Positions 26,070 to 34,447 of a stretch of 64,000 bases of DNA are shown one piece after another. How positions within the stretch are numbered: position 1 is the stretch's first letter; every line of letters begins with the position of its first letter. Both the position numbers and the translations under genes were made by a program. The notes under the pieces are model-generated. The model was not told the DNA's origin. It did not search any database and saw only the letters and a program-made list of their open reading frames with translations. The stretch is taken from NCBI RefSeq assembly GCF_026008495.1, contig NZ_BQUN01000098.1, forward strand, positions 124,001 through 188,000, read 5' to 3'. This stretch comes from Streptomyces sp. A012304 (lineage in GTDB: Bacteria; Actinomycetota; Actinomycetes; Streptomycetales; Streptomycetaceae).

Positions 26070-26884
26070 GCGGGAACATCCAGCTGCTGTCGGACACCCT
26101 CGCCGCCGCCAGAGCCGAGGGCCGCGCCGCCGTGATCGCCTACCTGCCGGCGGGCTTCCCGACCGTGGACGGCGGCATCGAGGCGGTCAAGGCCGCCCTG
26201 GACGGCGGAGCCGACGTCGTCGAGGTGGGCCTGCCGCACAGCGACCCCGTCCTCGACGGCCCGGTCATCCAGACCGCCGACGACATCGCCCTGCGCGGCG
26301 GGGTGCGCATCGCGGACGTCATGCGCACGGTCCGCGAGGCCCACGCGGCCACCGGCAAGCCGGTGCTCGTCATGACGTACTGGAACCCCATCGACCGCTA
26401 CGGCGTCGAGCGGTTCACCGCCGAGCTGGCCGAGGCGGGCGGGGCCGGGGCGATCCTGCCCGACCTGCCCGTGCAGGAGTCGGCGCTGTGGAGGGAGCAC
26501 GCCGAGAAGCACGGCCTCGCGACCGTCTTCGTCGTGGCGCCCAGCAGCAAGGACGAGCGGCTCGCCACCATCACCGAGGCGGGCAGCGGTTTCGTCTACG
26601 CCGCCTCGCTGATGGGCGTCACCGGCACCCGCGAGTCGGTGGGCGCGCAGGCCCAGGACCTGGTGGAGCGCACCCGCGCCACCGGCACCGACCTGCCCGT
26701 CTGCGTCGGTCTCGGCGTCTCCAACGCCGAGCAGGCCGCCGAGGTCGCCGGCTTCGCCGACGGTGTCATCGTCGGCTCGGCCTTCGTGAAGCGGATGCTG
26801 GACGCCCCGGACCACGCGGCCGGCGTCGAGGCGGTCCGCGCGCTCGCCGGGGAGCTGGCGAAGGGCGTACGCGGGCAGGCGTAA
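26066..26884 (+). CDS. trpA: Tryptophan synthase alpha chain
   Basis: A 272-aa TIM-barrel that cleaves indole-3-glycerol phosphate to indole, channelled to TrpB. The first catalytic acid lies in VEVGLPHSDPVLDGPVIQ (Glu of VEVG), the second in the following ILPDLPVQE; the GVTGTR loop and phosphate site VGLGVSN and VIVGSAFVK follow. GTG 26066 overlaps the trpB stop (GTGA). A strong terminator 50 bases later ends the trp operon. Confidence 0.96.
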   Translation: MSGNIQLLSDTLAAARAEGRAAVIAYLPAGFPTVDGGIEAVKAALDGGADVVEVGLPHSDPVLDGPVIQTADDIALRGGVRIADVMRTVREAHAATGKPVLVMTYWNPIDRYGVERFTAELAEAGGAGAILPDLPVQESALWREHAEKHGLATVFVVAPSSKDERLATITEAGSGFVYAASLMGVTGTRESVGAQAQDLVERTRATGTDLPVCVGLGVSNAEQAAEVAGFADGVIVGSAFVKRMLDAPDHAAGVEAVRALAGELAKGVRGQA

Positions 26885-26934
26885 CGGACATATCCGTGCG
26901 AGTCGCATGACTCACCCGAACGGGTGGACCTGGG

Positions 26935-26963
26935 ACCGGGGAGGCGCTGGGCGCCTCCCCGGT
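26935..26963 (+). terminator. Hairpin terminator of the trp operon
   Basis: A perfect 13-bp stem (ACCGGGGAGGCGC and complement) with a TGG loop, followed by TCGTTTC. It is 50 bases after trpA and ends 13 bases before the next gene. Confidence 0.88.
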
Positions 26964-26976
26964 TCGTTTCCGGGGT

Positions 26977-27753
26977 GTGAGCGAGAAGAATCGTGAAGGG
27001 AAGCGCACCGCCCGGGAGCGGCTGGCGGTCGAGCGCGAGAAGCAGAAGGCCGCGGAGCGGCGGCGCCGGACGCTGATCGTCGGCGCGAGCGTCGTGTGCG
27101 TGCTGGGCCTGGCGGCCGTCATCGGCATCGTCGCGGCGAACGCCGGCAAGGACGACGGCGAGGACAGCGCCGGCCCGGTGGTGGCACCCTCCGGCGCGCG
27201 GGGCAAGGACGCCCTCGCCATCCCGGTCGGCCAGGACAGCGCCAGGTCGACGCTCACGGTCTGGGAGGACTTCCGCTGCCCGGCCTGCAAGAGCTTCGAG
27301 GACGCCTACCGTGCGACGATCCACGAGCTGACCGGCGCCGGGAAGCTGAAGGTGGAGTACCACCTGGTCACCCTCATCGACGGCAACATGGGCGGCACCG
27401 GCTCCCGCAACGCGGCGAACGCCGCGGCCTGCGCCCAGGACGTCGGCAAGTACCCCGCTTACCACGACGTGCTGTTCGAGAACCAGCCCGCCGAGACCGA
27501 CGACGCGTTCGCCGAGAACGACCGGCTCCTCACACTGGCGGCCAAGGTCCAGGGACTCGACACGCCCGCCTTCCGCACCTGCGTCGAGAAGGGCACGCAC
27601 AACAGCTGGGTCGCGAAGTCCCACGAGGCCTTCCAGAAGGGCGGCTTCACGGGCACACCGACCGTGCTGCTCAACGGCAAGAACATCTACCAGGACCAGA
27701 CGATGACACCGGCCAAGCTGAAGCAGATGGTGGAGGAGGCGGACCAGGGGTGA
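26977..27753 (+). CDS. DsbA-like membrane-anchored thioredoxin-fold protein
   Basis: A 258-aa protein: a basic, coiled N-terminus (residues 1-33, ending AAERRRR), one transmembrane helix (TLIVGASVVCVLGLAAVIGIV), then an extracytoplasmic DsbA/thioredoxin domain. The active site is CPAC at Cys101-Cys104 in FRCPACKSFE, and the cis-proline loop is FTGTPTVLLNG. It should form or exchange disulfides in secreted proteins. GTG 26977 follows directly on the trp terminator with only GGGG nearby as a ribosome-binding site. The lgt gene downstream also concerns exported proteins. Confidence 0.9.
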   Translation: MSEKNREGKRTARERLAVEREKQKAAERRRRTLIVGASVVCVLGLAAVIGIVAANAGKDDGEDSAGPVVAPSGARGKDALAIPVGQDSARSTLTVWEDFRCPACKSFEDAYRATIHELTGAGKLKVEYHLVTLIDGNMGGTGSRNAANAAACAQDVGKYPAYHDVLFENQPAETDDAFAENDRLLTLAAKVQGLDTPAFRTCVEKGTHNSWVAKSHEAFQKGGFTGTPTVLLNGKNIYQDQTMTPAKLKQMVEEADQG

Positions 27754-27835
27754 GCCTTGCTCACCGGCCCGTTATGGAGCCGTAGCCGGGCCGCCCGCCG
27801 TGGGCCCGGTGCGGCAGGGTAGCGTCGACCTTGCC

Positions 27836-28960
27836 ATGGAACTTGCCTACATTCCGAGCCCGTCACGCGGGGTGCTGTACCTCGGCCCCATTCCGCTGCG
27901 CGGCTACGCGTTCTGCATCATCATCGGCGTCTTCGTCGCGGTCTGGCTCGGCAACAGGCGCTGGGTCGCCCGGGGCGGACGGGCCGGCACGGTGGCCGAC
28001 ATCGCTGTCTGGGCCGTCCCCTTCGGCCTCGTCGGCGGCCGGCTCTACCACGTGATCACGGACTACGAGCTGTACTTCAGCGAGGGCCGTGACTGGGTGG
28101 ACGCCTTCAAGATCTGGGAGGGTGGCCTCGGCATCTGGGGCGCGATCGCGCTCGGCGCGCTCGGCGCCTGGATCGGCTGCCGCCGCCGCGGCATCCCGAT
28201 GCCCGCCTACGCCGACGCCGTCGCCCCCGGCATCGCCCTCGCGCAGGCGATCGGCCGCTGGGGCAACTGGTTCAACCAGGAGCTGTACGGGCGGGAGACC
28301 GATCTTCCATGGGCCCTGCACATCACGTCCTCCGCGGACGGCCGGGTGCCGGGCTACTACCACCCGACGTTCCTGTACGAGTCGCTGTGGTGCCTGGGCG
28401 TCGCGCTCCTCGTCATCTGGGCGGACCGCCGCTTCAAGCTGGGACACGGCCGGGCGTTCGCGCTGTACGTCGCCTCCTACTGCGCCGGCCGCTTCTGGAT
28501 CGAGTACATGCGCGTCGACGACGCCCACCACATCCTGGGCCTGCGGCTGAACAACTGGACCGCGCTGATCGTCTTCCTGCTCGCGGTGACGTACCTCGTG
28601 GTGTCGGCGAAGAAGCGGCCGGGGCGGGAGCTCGTGGTGGAGCCGGGTGCCTTCGACGGCGAGGGCACGTCCGAGGACGGCGAGGCGAAGGACGAGGCGA
28701 AGGACGACGCCAAGGCCGAGGCTGAGGACGAGCCCAAGGACCTCAAGGATCCCCAGGACCCCAAGGACCTCAAGGACTCCAAGGCCAAGGTCAAGGCGGA
28801 GGACGAAGCCAAGGCGGCGGACGCGGCCAAGGCCGAAGACAAGGCCACGGACGAGGTCGACGCCAAGGCGAAGGCGAAGGCCGAGAGCGACGCCGGCGGG
28901 GACGGCGAGGCCGAGGACGCGGCGAAGGACACGGCCGAGTCGGCGGGCAAGAAGAGCTGA
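27836..28960 (+). CDS. lgt: Prolipoprotein diacylglyceryl transferase with long charged tail
   Basis: The membrane enzyme that moves diacylglycerol from phosphatidylglycerol to the lipobox cysteine of prelipoproteins. The first 265 or so of 374 residues are a complete Lgt: PSPSRGVLYLGPIPLRGY start, several membrane helices, and the signature GRWGNWFNQELYGRETDLPW, followed by HPTFLYES. About 105 C-terminal residues are an alternating Lys/Asp/Glu/Ala tail (for example KDLKDPQDPKDLKDSK) facing the cytosol. A TAGCGT hexamer 10 bases before ATG 27836 suggests a very short leader. A terminator follows. Confidence 0.95.
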   Translation: MELAYIPSPSRGVLYLGPIPLRGYAFCIIIGVFVAVWLGNRRWVARGGRAGTVADIAVWAVPFGLVGGRLYHVITDYELYFSEGRDWVDAFKIWEGGLGIWGAIALGALGAWIGCRRRGIPMPAYADAVAPGIALAQAIGRWGNWFNQELYGRETDLPWALHITSSADGRVPGYYHPTFLYESLWCLGVALLVIWADRRFKLGHGRAFALYVASYCAGRFWIEYMRVDDAHHILGLRLNNWTALIVFLLAVTYLVVSAKKRPGRELVVEPGAFDGEGTSEDGEAKDEAKDDAKAEAEDEPKDLKDPQDPKDLKDSKAKVKAEDEAKAADAAKAEDKATDEVDAKAKAKAESDAGGDGEAEDAAKDTAESAGKKS

Positions 28961-28980
28961 CGTTCGGCGAGTACGACGAC

Positions 28981-29010
28981 GAGGGCGCCCGGACTGTTCC
29001 GGGCGCCCTC
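28981..29010 (+). terminator. Bidirectional hairpin terminator
   Basis: A perfect 13-bp stem (GAGGGCGCCCGGA and complement) with a CTGT loop lies between the convergent lgt gene and the minus-strand CoA-lyase gene, 13 bases from the latter's stop. Confidence 0.88.
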
Positions 29011-29022
29011 GCCGTGTGTCTG

Positions 29023-29832
29023 TCAGGCCCGGCGGGCCAGGGACAGGGTGCGCCGGGCCGCCGCCACCACGGCCGCGTCGATGAAGCGGCCGTCCGGGAG
29101 GGCCTGGGCGCCCTGGTCGGTGGCGGCCGCCTTGACGACCGTCTCCGCCTCCTCCAGCTCCTGCTCGGTGGGCAGGTAGGCCCGCTCGATGATCGGCAGC
29201 TGGCGCGGGTGGATCGCGGAGCGGCCGAGGAAGCCGAGGCCGCGGCCGTGGGCGCAGGAGGCCGCGAGGCCTCGCAGGTCACGGGTGTCGGGGTGGACCG
29301 ACTGGGGCGGCGGGGGCAGGCCCGCCGCCCGGGCGGCGACGACCACCCGGGAGCGGCACCAGTCGAGCCCCGCGTCGTCGCGGACGCCGAGGTCGGCCTT
29401 GAGGTCCGCCTCGCCCAGGGCGATGCCGTTCAGCGCCGGATGGGCGGTGGCGATGGCGTGGGCGTGCTCGATACCGAGGGCCGTCTCCAGCAGCGCGTGC
29501 AGCGGGCCCGGGAACCGCTCCGCGATCCGGGTGATCTGGAGCGGGGCGGTCACCTTCGGCAGGCGCAGTCCGGCGACGCCGGGCAGCGACGCCAGCGCGC
29601 GCAGGTCCTCGCCGGCCAGGGGGCCGTCCAGCGCGTTGATCCGGACGTGGACCGGTACCGGCTGGGGGTCGGCGAGGCGTTCCGCGGTGGCGGCGCGGGC
29701 GTACTCCTTGCGGTCGGGGGCGACCGCGTCCTCCAGGTCGATCACGACGACGTCGGCTCCGCAGCCGAGGGCCTTGGTGACCACGTGCGGGCGGTCGCCG
29801 GGGGCGTACAACCAGGTCAGGGGGAAGGTCAC
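29023..29832 (-). CDS. CitE-like HpcH/HpaI family CoA-ester lyase
   Basis: A 269-aa TIM-barrel of the CitE/malyl-CoA lyase group. It has the typical LTWLYAPGDRPHVVTKAL start, the metal-site VVVIDLEDAV, RINA, the catalytic-type glutamate in LLETALG and the LGRSAIHPRQ end. Members cleave or form 3-hydroxyacyl-CoA esters (citramalyl-, malyl- or methylmalyl-CoA) with magnesium. GTG 29832 overlaps the upstream CoA-transferase stop by four bases. It is the last gene of the minus-strand ADP-ribosylglycohydrolase operon. Substrate undetermined. Confidence 0.88.
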   Translation of the reverse strand: MTFPLTWLYAPGDRPHVVTKALGCGADVVVIDLEDAVAPDRKEYARAATAERLADPQPVPVHVRINALDGPLAGEDLRALASLPGVAGLRLPKVTAPLQITRIAERFPGPLHALLETALGIEHAHAIATAHPALNGIALGEADLKADLGVRDDAGLDWCRSRVVVAARAAGLPPPPQSVHPDTRDLRGLAASCAHGRGLGFLGRSAIHPRQLPIIERAYLPTEQELEEAETVVKAAATDQGAQALPDGRFIDAAVVAAARRTLSLARRA

Positions 29833-31028
29833 AGGGCGCCCTCCGCGCGCAGGGCGGCCAGGTCGGCGGTGGTCAGCCCCAGCTCGGTGAGGACCGCCTC
29901 GGTGTCCGCGCCGTGCGGGCGGCCGGCCCAGCGGATCGCGCCGGGCGTCGCGGAGAGACGGAAGAGGACGTTCTGCATGCGGATCGGGCCGAGTTCCGGG
30001 TCGTCGACGGTGGTGACCGTGTCGAGGGCCTGGTACTGGGGATCCGTCATCACGTCCCGGACGTCCTGGACGGGAGCGACGGCGGCCTCCGCCTTCTCGA
30101 AGGCCGCGAGGACGTCCGTGCGGGTGCGGGCGGCGATCCAGCGGCCGACCGCCTCGTCGAGGACGTCGGCGTGGGCGGCCCGGTCGGCGCCGGTCGCGAA
30201 CCACGGCTCGTCGATCAGGTCGGGGCGGCCGACGAGGTGCATCACGCGCTCCGCGACCGACTGGGCGGAGGTCGAGACGGCGACCCAGTCGCCGTCGGCC
30301 GTGCGGTAGGTGTTGCGCGGGGCGTTGTTCTGCGACCGGTTGCCGGTGCGCGGCTGGACATGGCCGAGCTGGTCGTACCAGAGGGGCTGCGGGCCGAGGA
30401 CGGTCAGGATCGGCTCGATGATCGCCATGTCCACCACCTGTCCCTCGCCGGTGCGGTCGCGCGCCGCGAGCGCCGTCATCACCGCGTACGCCGTGGCCAG
30501 ACCGGCGATGGAGTCGGCGAGGCCGAACGGCGGCAGGGTCGGCGGCGCGTCCGGCTCGCCGGTGATCGCGGCGAAGCCGCTCATCGCCTCCGCGAGGGTG
30601 CCGAAGCCGGGGCGGTGGGCGTAGGGCCCGAACTGGCCGAAGGCGGTGACCCGGGTGAGGACCAGGCGCGGGTTGGCGGTGGAGAGTTCCTCCCAGCCGA
30701 GGTCCCATTTCTCCAGGGTGCCGGGGCGGAAGTTCTCGATGATCACGTCGGCGGTGGCGGCGAGCCGCAGCAGGGTGGCGCGGCCGCCGGGCTTGGAGAG
30801 GTTCAGGGTGATGGCGCGCTTGTTGCGGCCGAGGAGCTTCCACCACAGGCCGACGCCGTCCTTGGAGGGGCCGTGGCCGCGGGACGGGTCGGGCTTCGCC
30901 GGGTGCTCGACCTTGACGACCTCGGCGCCGAAGTCGCCGAGCAGGGTGGCGGCGAGAGGGCCGGCGAAGAGAGTGGCCAGGTCCAGGACGCGCAGGCCGG
31001 TCAGCGGGCCGGGCTTCGTGGCGTTCAT
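29829..31028 (-). CDS. CaiB/BaiF family (class III) CoA-transferase
   Basis: A 399-aa class III CoA-transferase. The start LRVLDLATLFAGPLAATLLGDFGAEVVKVE is diagnostic (quoted in part: LDLATLFAGPLAATLLGD), followed by GRNKRAITLNL and the catalytic aspartate Asp172 in FGLADSIAGL. These enzymes move CoA between carboxylic acids. It overlaps the ribokinase stop at its start and the CoA lyase at its end, so a paired activate-then-cleave route for a hydroxyacid is plausible. The acid is unknown. Confidence 0.9.
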   Translation of the reverse strand: MNATKPGPLTGLRVLDLATLFAGPLAATLLGDFGAEVVKVEHPAKPDPSRGHGPSKDGVGLWWKLLGRNKRAITLNLSKPGGRATLLRLAATADVIIENFRPGTLEKWDLGWEELSTANPRLVLTRVTAFGQFGPYAHRPGFGTLAEAMSGFAAITGEPDAPPTLPPFGLADSIAGLATAYAVMTALAARDRTGEGQVVDMAIIEPILTVLGPQPLWYDQLGHVQPRTGNRSQNNAPRNTYRTADGDWVAVSTSAQSVAERVMHLVGRPDLIDEPWFATGADRAAHADVLDEAVGRWIAARTRTDVLAAFEKAEAAVAPVQDVRDVMTDPQYQALDTVTTVDDPELGPIRMQNVLFRLSATPGAIRWAGRPHGADTEAVLTELGLTTADLAALRAEGAL

Positions 31029-31918
31029 GACGCGTACTGCTTGTCGATCTCGGAGCGGTACGGCATCGACGCCGACGCGCCGGGCCGCTGCACCGACAGG
31101 GCGGCCGCCGCGGCCGCCCAGGACAGCGCCTCCCGTACGGGACGTCCCTCGCCGAGGGCCACCGCGAGGGCGCCGACGAAGGTGTCGCCCGCGCCGGTGG
31201 AGTCCACCGCGGTGACGCGCGGGGCGGGGACGGTGAGGGGTTCGGTGCCGCGGGCCGCGTACAGGCTGCCGGCGGCGCCGAGGGTGACGACGACTTCCGG
31301 GACGCTGTCCAGGAGGGCGAGGGCGGCCTCACGGGGGTCGGTGCGGCCGGTGAGGGCGGCGGCCTCGTGCTCGTTGGGCACCAACAGGTCGGTGTGTCCG
31401 AGGAGTTCGGGCGGAAGGGGCTGGGCGGGGGCCGGGGTGAGGATGGTCCGCACGCCGTGGGCGCGGGCCGCCCTCGCGCCGGCCACGACCGCCGCGAGGG
31501 GGACCTCCAGCTGGAGCAGCAGCGCGTCGGCGGAGGCGATGAGGACGTCGTCGCCGGGGGCGAGGTGGTCGACGGTGCCGTTCGCGCCGGGGACGACGAC
31601 GATCGCGTTGCCGCCCTCGTCGTCCACGACGATGTGGGCGGTGCCCGAGGGGCCCTCCACCGTGCGCAGGTGGTCGGTGTCGACCCCGGAGTGCTCCAGG
31701 GTGGAGCGCAGCCGGGTGCCGAAGGCGTCGTTGCCGACGGCGCCGATCATCGAGACGTCGGCGCCCGCGTGGGCGGCGGCGATCGCCTGGTTGGCGCCCT
31801 TGCCGCCGGGGACCGTACGGAACTCCCGTCCCGTCACGGTCTCTCCGCGCTGCGGTGGCTTCTCGACGTAGGCGACGAGGTCCATGTTCGTGCTGCCGAG
31901 CACGACGATGTCGGTCAT
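31025..31918 (-). CDS. rbsK: Ribokinase
   Basis: A PfkB-family sugar kinase of 297 aa, near the usual RbsK length. It shows VVLGSTNMDLVAYVE at the start, GGKGANQAIAAA with the ribose-site glycines, and the ATP/anion-hole and catalytic-base motif DSTGAGDTFVGAL. It would phosphorylate ribose to ribose 5-phosphate in the cytosol. ATG 31918 overlaps the stop of the fourth ADP-ribosylglycohydrolase-family gene. No ribose ABC transporter is nearby, so the ribose is probably made inside the cell by the preceding hydrolases. Confidence 0.9.
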   Translation of the reverse strand: MTDIVVLGSTNMDLVAYVEKPPQRGETVTGREFRTVPGGKGANQAIAAAHAGADVSMIGAVGNDAFGTRLRSTLEHSGVDTDHLRTVEGPSGTAHIVVDDEGGNAIVVVPGANGTVDHLAPGDDVLIASADALLLQLEVPLAAVVAGARAARAHGVRTILTPAPAQPLPPELLGHTDLLVPNEHEAAALTGRTDPREAALALLDSVPEVVVTLGAAGSLYAARGTEPLTVPAPRVTAVDSTGAGDTFVGALAVALGEGRPVREALSWAAAAAALSVQRPGASASMPYRSEIDKQYAS

Positions 31919-33276
31919 GGGCGTGCAGCCTCCCGGTGGGTGAGGTGGGCGAGGGTGTCGAAGCCGGTGCCGTCGAAGTCGGCGACGGAGGTGGCGAGGC
32001 GGTTCTTCAGGGGGGTCGTCCAGCGGTCGGGGAGCGCGGCCGGGGCGCCGGCGAGGAGGGCGGCGACGCTGCCGGCGGTGGCGCCGTTGGAGTCGGTGTC
32101 CCAACCGCCCGACACGGCACGGCTGATCGAGCCGGAGAAGTCGCCGTCGGCATGGGTGAGGGCGGCGGCGATCAGTGCCGTGTTGGGGATCGAGTGGACC
32201 CAGTGGTAGGTGTCGGCGTGCGTGGCGTGGAGTTCGTCCACGACCGTGTCGAAGTCCTCGTGGAGGCGGGCCAGCCGGAGGGCGTGGCGGACGGCGCGGG
32301 CGAGGCGGGAGCGGGGCGGTACGACGGTGAGGCCGGTGGCGAGGCAGGCGTGGACGTCGTGCGTCCCGGTCGCGGCGGTGGCGATGGTGGCCGCCGTGAA
32401 CATCGCCGCGTAGACGCCGTTGGCGGTGTGGGTGAGGGTGGCGTCGCGGTGGGCCTGCTCGGCTGCGGCGGCCGGGTCGCCGGGGTTGGTCCAGCCGTGC
32501 ACATCGGCGCGGATGAGCGCGCCGATCCATTCGCGGAAGGGGTTGCGGTGGCGGGCGGTGTGCGGGGGTTCGATGCCCGAGAGGAGGTTGCGGTAGGCGA
32601 GGCGTTCGGCGGTGAAGGTGCCTCCGGCCGGGAGTTCGCGCAGCCAGGTCGTCGCCACGTCGGTGGTGGTGAAGGCCCTGCCGTGACGCTGGAGCAGCAG
32701 GAGGTTGAGCAAGGGGTAGTTGAGGTCGTCGTCCTCGGGCATGCCGTCGATGTTCTCGGCGAGGGAGGTGGTGGCCGAGCGGCGGTTCCAGGGGTGGGCC
32801 GCAAGGAGCGCCGCAGGGACGCCTTTCGCTGTGAAGTACGTGGTGAGGGGCCAGTTGCCGGCAGACCGGGCGAGGGCGCGGATGGCGTGCATGGGGAGCT
32901 TCTCGACGGGTTTGCCGAGGAGGCAGCCGGCGGCTCGGCCCAGCCAGGCGGCTTCCAGGGCGGCCGGATCGGGGGCCGGCGTCGCGGCCGGTGCCGGCCA
33001 GGCCGGACAGCCGGCCTTGATCTGCTGAAGGTCCGTCGGTTCGCTCTCCGTCAACCGGCTGGGCAGGTCCGCCAGTTCGTCCAGGAGGTCCTCGGCGAGC
33101 TGGCGCAGGTAGCGGGAGGCGCGGTCGGGGGAGGCGCCCGCCCGGGGCGGGGCCTCGTGGCCGCCCGCCGCTCTCCAGCGGGCCGCGATCGCCCAGGGCT
33201 CCCGGCCGTCCTGGGCCGCCTGGCGGAGTTCGTGGCCGAGGAGGTCCTCCGGCTGGACCCAGGTCAGGCGGAGCAT
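31915..33276 (-). CDS. ADP-ribosylglycohydrolase family protein, paralog 4
   Basis: A 453-aa protein. About 120 N-terminal residues precede an ARH/DraG-type domain. That domain has a divergent first motif (GRAAGCLLGKPVE instead of GDAxG), the acidic PEDDDLNYPLL motif in place of TDDT, and a complete C-terminal metal motif GGWDTDSNGATAGSV. This variant set is typical of one ARH subfamily and looks catalytically intact. ATG 33276 lies about 6 bases after GGAGG; GTG 33279 is an alternative. It overlaps neighbours on both sides. Predicted to hydrolyse an N-glycosidic ribose bond; substrate unknown. Confidence 0.85.
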   Translation of the reverse strand: MLRLTWVQPEDLLGHELRQAAQDGREPWAIAARWRAAGGHEAPPRAGASPDRASRYLRQLAEDLLDELADLPSRLTESEPTDLQQIKAGCPAWPAPAATPAPDPAALEAAWLGRAAGCLLGKPVEKLPMHAIRALARSAGNWPLTTYFTAKGVPAALLAAHPWNRRSATTSLAENIDGMPEDDDLNYPLLNLLLLQRHGRAFTTTDVATTWLRELPAGGTFTAERLAYRNLLSGIEPPHTARHRNPFREWIGALIRADVHGWTNPGDPAAAAEQAHRDATLTHTANGVYAAMFTAATIATAATGTHDVHACLATGLTVVPPRSRLARAVRHALRLARLHEDFDTVVDELHATHADTYHWVHSIPNTALIAAALTHADGDFSGSISRAVSGGWDTDSNGATAGSVAALLAGAPAALPDRWTTPLKNRLATSVADFDGTGFDTLAHLTHREAARP

Positions 33277-34439
33277 CACCTGCCTCCGATCGCGGCGAAC
33301 GCCTGCTCGTGGGCCCGGCGGCGGCGGACGTCGCGCGCGAAGACCTCCCGGGTCACCTCGGCGAGCGTGGTCGCCGGCGCCCACAGGTCCAGGCGGCTGG
33401 CCTCCGCGACCCGCTTCGACCACTCGTCCGGGACGGGGGAGCCCAGGGCGCCGGCCACCGCTCCCGCCATCGTCGCGATCGAGTCGCAGTCGCGGCCGTA
33501 GTTCACCGCGCCCAGGACGGCGTGCCGGTAGTCGCCGCCCGCGACCAGCACCATGCCCAGGGCCACCGGGAGTTCCTCGATCGCGTGCAGACGGGAGGGG
33601 CGGCGGGCGGCCAGCGAGGGCTGCCGGTAGTCGGGGCCGACCGTGTCGTAGGGGGCCACCGCCTCCCGCAACGGGACCAGGGCCGATTCGAAGTCCTGGT
33701 GGCGCGAGGCCACTTCGCAGACCTTCTCGATCGCCGTCCGGGTGCCGTCCTTGGCCACGGACAGGCACGCCGTCACCACCGACTCCGCGCTCGCCCCGGG
33801 GGCGCAGGCGGCCGCGACCGCCGCCGCGAGGACACCGGCCGCCTCCCGGCCGTACGACGACTGGTGCGCGCCCGCGACCTCGATCGCCTCGGCGTAGGCG
33901 GCCGCCGGGTGGGCCGCGTTGACCAGGCCGACCGGCGCCATGTACATCGCCGCACCGCAGTTGACGATGTTGCCGACGCCGGCCTCGCGCGGGTCGACAT
34001 GGCCGTAGTGGAGCCGGGCCACCAGCCACTTCTCCGCCAGGAAGACACGGTGCAGGGGGAGCGCCTCGGACTCCAGTTCCGGGATCCAGCGCGGATTCGT
34101 CATCAGGTCGGGGACCAGGTGGTCGGCGATCGCGTACGCGTCGAGGTGGTCGCGGACCGTGGCGTACACCCTGACCAGGGCGTGGGTCAGCAAGGTGTCG
34201 TCGGTGACGTGCCCGTCGCCCTTGTGGTAGGGGGCGATGGGGCGGGCGGTGCGCCAGTCGTCGCCGTTCCAGGGACCGACGATGCCGGTGACGCGGCCGC
34301 CGTGGCGCTGGAGGATCTGGTCGGGGGTGTAGCCCTCGACGGGGCCGCCGAGGGCGTCGCCGACGGCCGCGCCGACGAGGGCGCCGGTGATGCGTTCCTC
34401 CAGGGTTCCGCCGATGCTTTCTGCCGTTTTGGGTGCCAT
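33276..34439 (-). CDS. ADP-ribosylglycohydrolase family protein, paralog 3
   Basis: A 387-aa single-domain ARH/DraG-fold protein with a complete metal-ligand set: VGAAVGDALGGPVEG near the N-terminus, HVTDDTLL, and NYGRDCDSIATMAGAVAGAL at the C-terminal third. The family removes ADP-ribose from proteins or cleaves related ribosides with two Mg2+ ions. ATG 34439 follows an AGGAGG about 12 bases upstream, with 8 bases after the preceding gene. Its stop overlaps paralog 4 (TGATG). Confidence 0.88.
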   Translation of the reverse strand: MAPKTAESIGGTLEERITGALVGAAVGDALGGPVEGYTPDQILQRHGGRVTGIVGPWNGDDWRTARPIAPYHKGDGHVTDDTLLTHALVRVYATVRDHLDAYAIADHLVPDLMTNPRWIPELESEALPLHRVFLAEKWLVARLHYGHVDPREAGVGNIVNCGAAMYMAPVGLVNAAHPAAAYAEAIEVAGAHQSSYGREAAGVLAAAVAAACAPGASAESVVTACLSVAKDGTRTAIEKVCEVASRHQDFESALVPLREAVAPYDTVGPDYRQPSLAARRPSRLHAIEELPVALGMVLVAGGDYRHAVLGAVNYGRDCDSIATMAGAVAGALGSPVPDEWSKRVAEASRLDLWAPATTLAEVTREVFARDVRRRRAHEQAFAAIGGR

Positions 34440-34447
34440 GCACCGAA

